In this document: positions 57,910-64,000 of the stretch, piece by piece
How the letters are laid out: each line of letters starts with the position of its first letter
Numbering within the stretch: position 1 is the stretch's first letter
Source: Symsagittifera roscoffensis
Lineage: Eukaryota; Xenacoelomorpha; Acoela; Convolutidae
Direction of reading: 5' to 3'
Assembly (NCBI RefSeq): GCF_963678635.1
Contig: NC_087067.1
Location: 28,780,495-28,844,494 of the forward strand
Length of the DNA: 64,000 nucleotides
Translations under genes and position numbers: made by a program
Notes under the pieces: model-generated
Seen by the model: only the letters and a program-made list of their open reading frames with translations
Told to the model about the DNA's origin: nothing
Databases searched by the model: none

Positions 57910-60641
57910 ATGATCAAGCCAGTTTCCAATACTGGTAAAACTGCTAGTTTTGATAGATCCGATGCAGAGCTTTGTTGCCAAAATACTTATCAATCTGCAA
58001 AAACTGATGTTGCCCACTTAAACGAAGGTGTTGATTTATATTCACAGGCTGTTGATAAAGAAAATTTTTTGGAGTCCCATGCAAATGAGCCAAGGAACCC
58101 TAGAAAACGTTTACGCGATAGACACTCAGTGCGTCTCAGAAAGTATAAAGCTATCATGAGTGAAACGATGATACGAAAACTCAGCCGGCAATCTGAATCA
58201 AAGATTGGTAATACTGTTGAAACGTTGAGCTCATCCTGCATGGAGCACGACCAATCAAGTGACGAAGAGAATGCTGTAAGGCTTTTTACTGGTAACTGTT
58301 CAAAAAACGTGGACGTCAACATACCCGAAATTTTTCAAGGACCGTGGATGTCTTCTCCGCTTCCAGGCAGCGTAGAACTTATACCAACTGATATTTCGAG
58401 CATATGGTATCAATGCAGCGCTGGTGACGAAAATTTGCCTACAACTTTTCTGAAAGAGCCTCTTTTCCCCGGTGCGCGCGTAAGTCAACATAATGCTCAA
58501 CTTTTGATACGATCTTTCACAAGCCAACATCGTTTATCGGACGCCTGTCAGGTTGATCTTATGAAACTTCTGAATGCTTTTGTTCCTGCCCCAAATTTAT
58601 TGCCATCGGCTTATAAATTGCTCAAATCTGTAAAAGACAATTTGGAATCTTCAACATCGAATACAATTGATCATGAAAATGGCCGTACGTGTGTTCTGAA
58701 AGTGACAGAGCTACTGAAACAAATTGTTTGTAGAAACATCCGTTCTCTACTAAGATACAACATCGAAAGAGCCAAAAATGATCTCCCGGATTATCCTTTT
58801 GGTAAAATTACTATGCCAAGCAGCAAGGATAGTTTACCTATAGATCTAATACTTTCAACAGATGGTGCCAATTTTGTCCAATCGAGTAGTAATCATCAGA
58901 TGTACCCCATCTGGTTACAAATAATACAATTACCACCTATACTAAGAATGTCCAAAAAAAACATCGCCCTTGCAGCTCTGTGGATTGGTCGAGGCAGACC
59001 ATCTTGGGGTCAAATTGTTCCGTATTTGAACCGTGAGTTGGCCAAAGTAGAAGCCGTAGAGTTGCCTAACGGAAAATGCATTTTTCTAAAATTCAAAGTT
59101 CATCTGTTGGTGGCCGATATGATTGCGAAACCCGCTGCTCTGAATATGTACCAACACAATGGTTTCTATGGCTGCATGTACTGTACTCACCCTGGTTTCA
59201 CAATCGAATCCAGTCACTGTTATTATCCAGAGCAGACTGAGGTTGACGGTAAAAAAGTTTTTTTCACCTATAAAACGAGAGAGAAACAAGTTACTGATGT
59301 TCTTGTGAGAAAAGCTGAAGACCTTATCCGACAAGGCGAAAAAGATTTCAATGTAGTCGGTGTCAAAGGAAGAAGTGATTTTGGTTGCCTTATTGATAGT
59401 AAGTTGTTCTTTATATTTTTAAACTTTTTCTGGGCCCGACTTCTCTTTTTTTTACAGAAATTTTTTTGCTATCATGTTCTTTTTCGGTTAATTGTCCCTT
59501 TTAATTATCCTGTTGGTTCATTTTAGATCTCCCACTAGCAGCGCCTATTGACTATATGCATTGCGTCCTTCTGGGAGTTTTTCCAGCGTTGTTGAACAGA
59601 CAGCTCAAATTGCTCACAATTAGCCAGAAGCAGTCATTGGAAGGACTCATACGCTCAACATTTTTGCCATTTGAAATGACAGTTCACGGTAGAAAACCAC
59701 GATTAGTCTCTGAACGCGCTAATTTTAAAGCGAATGAGTATTTCCAGTACCTATTCTTTCTCTCACCTATATTTTTCCGTAGCTTTTTCCATGTCGATTC
59801 CCTACAATATATCAACTTGTTGAAACTTTCTTTCGGAATACGCATTTTGCTAGAATCAAATCGCGAAAATGATGTGAATGTTGCTGATGGCTTGTTGAAA
59901 AGTTTCTGCGACAATGCTGTTAAGATATTTGGAACAAAAAAGTGCGAAACAATAAACCTCCATTCGCTAAGACATCTTCCTGATCAAGTCAGAAGGTTCG
60001 GTCCCCTTTTTGTACAATCAGCCATGTCGTTTGAGTCAGCCCATGCTTTTCTAGCGAAATTTGCATCAGGCTCACATGACTTTTGTGAAATTATTGCTCG
60101 TAGATACCTAGAAAGACATTTGTTGTTAACGGATCCAATAGCAAATGATGATCTGACCGAATTGACGGGCAATTGGACCGGTCAGTCGTTGACGAGCTTC
60201 ATTAATGCGGAGAAAGAGTCATACGTCAATTTAACACCTCTCATTGAATTAGCTATAGCTAATTATCCTGGAGCAAAAATTCAATCACACTGTAAGATTG
60301 AAGGTGTCGTATATGACTCAATATCCTACAGCCGTAATATAATGGGGCCAAATAGCTATGTGCGGTATTTGTCTAATGGCTCATATCGTTATGGTCAGAT
60401 ACAATATTTCATTACTTTCGCTGAAGAGCCGAACATTAAATACGCATTCGTTGCGAGGCTCAACCTCGACGCTAAGTATTTATCAGTTGATCCTTGCTTG
60501 CAAATGAGCTACTTCATGAAAGTTGAACGATCTGTCCAATGTGAAAAAGTCCCAACACGCTCATTTCATAAAATGGCGTGTATCGAAAATCAAACGGAAA
60601 CTTGGCTGGCATCGGTTCCACCATTTCTTGATCACAAATGA
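57910..60641 (+). CDS. EnSpm/CACTA (TNP2-like) transposase, 2 exons
   Basis: Exon 1 57910-59398 and exon 2 59527-60641, separated by a 128-nt GT-AG intron (GTAAGT...TTTTAG), give 867 codons from the first ATG; the frame is open back to 57852. The order of motifs is that of animal Transposase_21/TNP2-type proteins: an N-terminal Ser-rich part, a helical region, L-S-T-D-G-A-N-F-V-Q-S-S (first Asp), L-W-I-G-R-G-R-P-S-W-G, a zinc pair in N-G-F-Y-G-C-M-Y-C, then D-Y-M-H-C-V-L-L-G-V (second Asp), N-L-H-S-L-R-H-L-P-D and F-G-P-L-F-V-Q-S-A-M-S-F-E-S (likely catalytic Glu). The family cuts and pastes DNA with a DDE nuclease. All key positions look intact and no stop occurs, so it may be functional. 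An upstream SET domain is adjacent. Confidence 0.82.
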
Positions 60642-61560
60642 AAACTTCGATAAAACTTACTCAAACAAACTCTTTGCCGTAATGCGATTTATTTTTTGCT
60701 TTATCTATTTATTTTAAGCCGCTATTTTGCCTCTTTTTGCCTACTTGCGACGTGCTATTTAATATTTCTGCTAACAAGTTGATATTGTGTTTCCAGGTCC
60801 TCGCTTTGAATTGAATTCAATTTTGTCATTTTCTGTAGTTTGGTTGCTGCGCTGCAACTTTTGCTCCTATACTCAGATCACTTAAGGTTTCTTTAAGGGT
60901 TGCTCCTATACTCAGATCACTTAAGGTTACTCTGAGTTGAAGTTTCTTTTTGATCTGTCTCTGTACTAAATTGTACTATGATGAGATCGCCATATTTGTT
61001 GACGGAACCTAAAATTGTTCTAGAGGCATCTTCGGTGCCAATACATACTAATTTTGAGGGGGGAGCGCGCGCCGAAAAAACGCTATACTTTCGGTCAAAG
61101 CGTAAAACGGCGTGGTTGGCCTGTTCTTTTTCAACGTTTGTCCTCCCCCTTTTGAGAAATTCCTAGATCCGCATCTGCTTTGTCATTATAATTTCGGTTG
61201 GTGGCCTATAATTTGGGCCCTCAATTTGTAATAATTGTTTTAAGAAAATGGTACGCCGATAATTGTCCTTTGTTCAACAAAAACAATGAACAAAATAGTG
61301 ACCACCGCAGTCGCGCCAATGTGATGCGAGCTTGCCAACAAAGTTCAGGACTTAATACGAAATTTAGAGTAGTTTTTGCCGCGAAGCTATGCGAAAACTT
61401 GTTTGGTAATGTGTTTCCAGGTTCGCTTTCAACTGAATTTGTTTTATTTTTTCTGCAGTTTTAGTTACTGCGCTGCAATCTTTGCTCCTATACTTAGATT
61501 ACTTAAGGTTTTGAGTTGAAGTTTCTTTTTGGATGTTTTTCATGTTTTTTTCTACTGTTG
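60642..61560. other. Spacer with duplicated segments
   Basis: 60790-60960 and 61415-61540 are copies ('ctgcgctgcaa.ctttgctcct', 'gagttgaagtttcttttt'). Within the first, a 39-bp unit 'tgctcctatactcagatcac' is doubled (60860-60930). A dispersed repeat with the 'cctagatccgc' end lies at 61030-61165. Frames 60978-61166 and 61198-61464 have no recognised product. Confidence 0.5.
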
Positions 61561-62095
61561 TTTTTTAAGGGATAGTGGAGGCATACTTTGGTGCCGATGA
61601 TAGTTTTTTTTGGCCCATATTTTCTTTTTAGTTTCTATCCCTCATTACGCTTGTCATTGTTAGAATTTTTCATGTCTGCGACATAGATCATTTCGGCATG
61701 AAACAAATAGCTTCTCTGAGTGATCGCTAATGTTTTTTTTTGTATATTATTTGGAGAGATATTTTGGTGCCTTTGACACAGTTCATTTTGGCCCATATTA
61801 TCTTATTATTGATATCGCTCATCTTTAGAACTTCTTATGGTTTTTTGACTGTGACACAGTTCACTTTGGCTTGGAACCACTTGCAACTTATTTGTTCCTA
61901 AGTCATTGTGGTCCTGTCCTCTAAAAAATAGTTTTGCATGCTATCTGAAAAAATAATTTCGGTGCCTATGACACAGTTGACCTTCACCCATAATCTTGTT
62001 AAACGGTATCGATTATCACTACTGTCACCATTAGTAGTTGTTATGACTGCTTTTGCCGGTGACACAATTCATTTTGGCACTAAATCAAATTTTTT
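61561..62095. repeat. Degenerate 181-bp satellite, about 3 units
   Basis: 'tggtgccgatgatagtt', 'ggtgcctttgacacagttca', 'ggtgcctatgacacagttga' and 'ggtgacacaattcattttgg' mark old, diverged units that end directly before the SGNH gene. They are much more diverged than the main block, so this block is older or no longer homogenised. Confidence 0.85.
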
Positions 62096-62102
62096 TTGTT
62101 AG

Positions 62103-62707
62103 ATGACTAATCTCCTTGTAATTGGAGATTCCAATTTGAGAAATTCTCTGCCTCTGCTTGAGGGTAACCCCCGTCTGTCGTGGTTCAAGTAAGTGACGCC
62201 TTCTATGGGCTAATTTCTTTGTTTTTTGATTTAATTTATTAAGTGTTTAGCATAACCTACGATGCCCGAGGGGGTCGGGGGACCTCACATCTCAAAGAAC
62301 TAGCTGAAACGGCTAATAAGTTTTCCGAGGTGTTAATCGTTCTCGGAAACAATAATCTTGGAAGATTGTCCGATGATGAAATTATTGACAATATAAGAGG
62401 TTTTGCTGATTCCTTGGACAAAAAAATCAAATTGCGTATTACCGCGTTCCTTCCTCGCATGGATCATGATTCTGTGTGGAGTGGCGAGTTTGGGAACTGG
62501 GTGAATCCTGTTACCAGGATAAATAAGAAACTCCAGCGGGAGTTTGGTCACAAAGTGGCATCGGCAAGAAATTTTGAGCGAAAAGACTTTGGGTTTTCAA
62601 ATAATTCTGGCGAACTTGACGAACCTTACCATTTGAATGAGCTTGGTTTCAAGCATATGCTGAGGTTCATTGAACTGGAGTGCCATAAATTTGTTGCTCA
62701 TATGTAA
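62103..62707 (+). CDS. SGNH/GDSL-hydrolase-like protein, 2 exons, 180 aa
   Basis: Exon 1 62103-62188 and exon 2 62251-62707 with a 62-nt GT-AG intron; phases agree (543 nt including stop). Block I is L-L-V-I-G-D-S-N near residues 4-11 (nucleophile Ser). A G-G-R-G loop (about residues 36-39) fits block II, V-L-G-N-N-N (about 60) fits block III with the Asn, and D-E-P-Y-H-L-N-E-L-G near the C-terminus gives the Asp/His of block V. Known SGNH enzymes are esterases, deacetylases or lipases; the substrate here is unknown. There is no signal peptide, so it is probably intracellular. Such domains also occur in transposable elements such as CR1 LINEs. A TTTTTTTTGTTAG tract directly precedes the ATG. 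Confidence 0.8.
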
Positions 62708-62879
62708 TTGTTTATAGTTCCTTCTGCTTAGGTACTCATATTGAAAATATTTTTTTTCTGATGTTTTTTGAAAGAAAGAGAATTGATTGGTTGTCGAAAG
62801 GAGGTTATGGCATTTTGTTTTGTCAGCTTAATGGCGCTTTCAATTGTCTGTGAACTACAACTGAGCTTTTATATTGTTT

Positions 62880-63685
62880 GCTTTGTTTGCTTTCTGTTGT
62901 GTTGTGTGATTTATTTTGATTTCTTTTAAACTTAACTATGTTTTTTAGGCCTCTAGCGCAGTTGGTTTCATCACTTGTGCTTGGCTGGTTCTCTTTCTGT
63001 TCCTGTGCTGCCTAGTGAAGCAGTTGCCTTCCTGGACCGTCTCTTCAACCTCGGGTTGGTGTGTTCTCCCCTCACCTAGTGCTAGCTTAGGTTCTTATTT
63101 TTGCGTCGCCTGCTTAGCCCAAGTGGACTTTTGCTTAGTCTGGTGTCAACGGTTAAGGCTGCTCGTTTACGGCGCTCTTGGCGCTTTCACTTTAGCTGAG
63201 GGGGTAGGCAAACTGTGCAATTGCTCGCGCACTGTTTGCCTTGTGTTGTGTTGTGTGATTTATTTTGATTTTTATTAAACTTAATTATGTTTCAGGCCTC
63301 TGGCGCAGTTGGCTTCATCACTTGTGCTAGGCTGATTCTCTTTCTGTTCCTGTGCTGCCTAGTGAAGCAGTTGCCGTCCTGGACCGTCTCTTCAACCTCG
63401 GGTTGGTGTGTTCTCCCCTCACCTAGTGCTAGCTTAGGTTCTTATTTTTGCGTCGCCTGCTTAGCCCAAGTGAACTTTTGCCTAGTCTGGTGTCTACTGT
63501 TAAGGTTGCTCGTTCACGGCGCTCTTGACGCTTTTAGTTTAGCTGAAGGATTAGGCAAACTGTGCATTTTCTCGCGCACTGTTTGCCTTGTGTTGTGTTG
63601 TGTGATTTATTTTGATTTATATTAAACTTAATTATGTTTCAGGCCTCTGGCGCAGTTGGCTTCATCACTTGTGCTAGGCTGGATT
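62880..63685. repeat. 347-bp tandem repeat, about 2.3 copies
   Basis: 'aggcctct.gcgcagttgg' recurs at 62947, 63294 and 63641, exactly 347 bp apart each time. The unit is GC-richer than the flanks, lies just downstream of the SGNH gene, and each unit ends with 'tgttgtgttgtgtgatttat' and an acceptor-like T-rich AG. Similar frames (63015-63278 and 63287-63625) are open in both copies; see the rejected list. Confidence 0.93.
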
Positions 63686-63795
63686 GCTGGCTGTGCTGTC
63701 TAAGGCAACAAATGAATGTCAAGACTACAAATAAACGGCATATTAAACAGAAAAAGAGACAAATCGATCTTAACAATCAAACATTTTTTCAAATC

Positions 63796-64000
63796 AAAAT
63801 CTGATTTATATTGACACTTTTCTTGATTTGTCACATATATTTATGCCCAAAATCTGATATACAATGATGATTTTCTGTAATTGTGTTAGATATTTTTGAG
63901 CTCAAAATCTGATTTATTTTCACATTTTTCAGGATTTGTTACATATGTTTGCAAGAAATCTGATTTTCAATGATGATTTTCGATATTTGTTGCATAGTGT
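63796..64000. repeat. About 53-bp tandem repeat reaching the window end
   Basis: 'aaatctgat' recurs at 63797, 63850, 63905 and 63956, with alternating 'tttatattgacac'/'atacaatgatgatttt' halves, so a roughly 106-bp dimer is possible. The array continues beyond the window. Confidence 0.8.

Larger units (their letters stand above)
46920..63690. mobile_element. Candidate giant composite DNA transposon (boundaries unknown)
   Basis: Between the cadherin exon and the end of the 347-bp repeat, related 181-bp satellite blocks alternate with genes all on the plus strand: BEN-like protein, SET domain, EnSpm/TNP2-like transposase, SGNH hydrolase. The satellite occurs only in this interval, at its left edge, in the middle, and degenerate next to the SGNH gene. 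The transposase supplies a mobility function. No terminal inverted repeat or target duplication was found, so a single element is inference. The alternative is a satellite that invaded around one ordinary transposon and neighbouring genes. Confidence 0.4.

Noticed and set aside
63015..63625. Two similar Cys-rich ORFs as a duplicated gene
   Set aside because: They lie inside exact 347-bp tandem units, start at different points, and have no signal peptide or domain I can support. Reported as a repeat instead.

Overview
The window is nuclear DNA of an animal: AT-rich, no bacterial gene layout, GT-AG introns (several only 61-63 nt), a cadherin exon, an N4BP1/KHNYN-like KH gene, and many animal transposable elements. 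Tiny introns, env-bearing LTR elements and pyrimidine-AG signals just before start codons (compatible with spliced-leader trans-splicing) would suit a tunicate such as a larvacean, but that is a weak guess.

Layout. 0-4.5 kb: dispersed repeats and a 1.1-kb inverted-repeat element inserted in a coding-derived repeat. 4.5-15.9 kb: a 2.6-kb sequence duplicated in tandem; the first copy holds a decayed Ty3/gypsy-like LTR retrotransposon (4967-11094), and the second copy preserves the empty insertion site. 15.9-17.7 kb: debris of another retroelement with a tRNA primer-binding site. 18.3-22.3 kb: 1.26-kb and 201-bp tandem repeats. About 23 kb: a BEL/Pao-like integrase remnant. 24.7-34.6 kb: a three-exon minus-strand host gene (167 aa, KH-like); its second intron contains a young, pol-less, env-bearing LTR element (25490-30980) with a three-exon accessory gene whose first two exons flank env. 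39.6-41.8 kb: another short LTR element with the same primer-binding start. 43.5-44.9 kb: a LINE remnant. 46.4-46.9 kb: a cadherin exon that runs into repeats.

46.9-63.7 kb is the most unusual part. Blocks of a 181-bp dimeric satellite (46920-48295, 52465-57160, and a degenerate block at 61561-62095) alternate with three intron-bearing or multi-domain genes: a 452-aa protein with a coiled coil and BEN-like domain (50385-52244), a SUV4-20-like SET domain directly followed by a TNP2/EnSpm-like transposase (57278-60641), and a 180-aa SGNH-hydrolase-like protein (62103-62707). A 347-bp tandem repeat follows. I infer that this may be one very large cargo-bearing DNA transposon in which a transposase, a histone-methyltransferase-like domain, a DNA-binding BEN-like protein and an esterase-like protein travel together. 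The ends of such an element were not identified.

Most remaining stretches hold no recognisable gene and are described as such.
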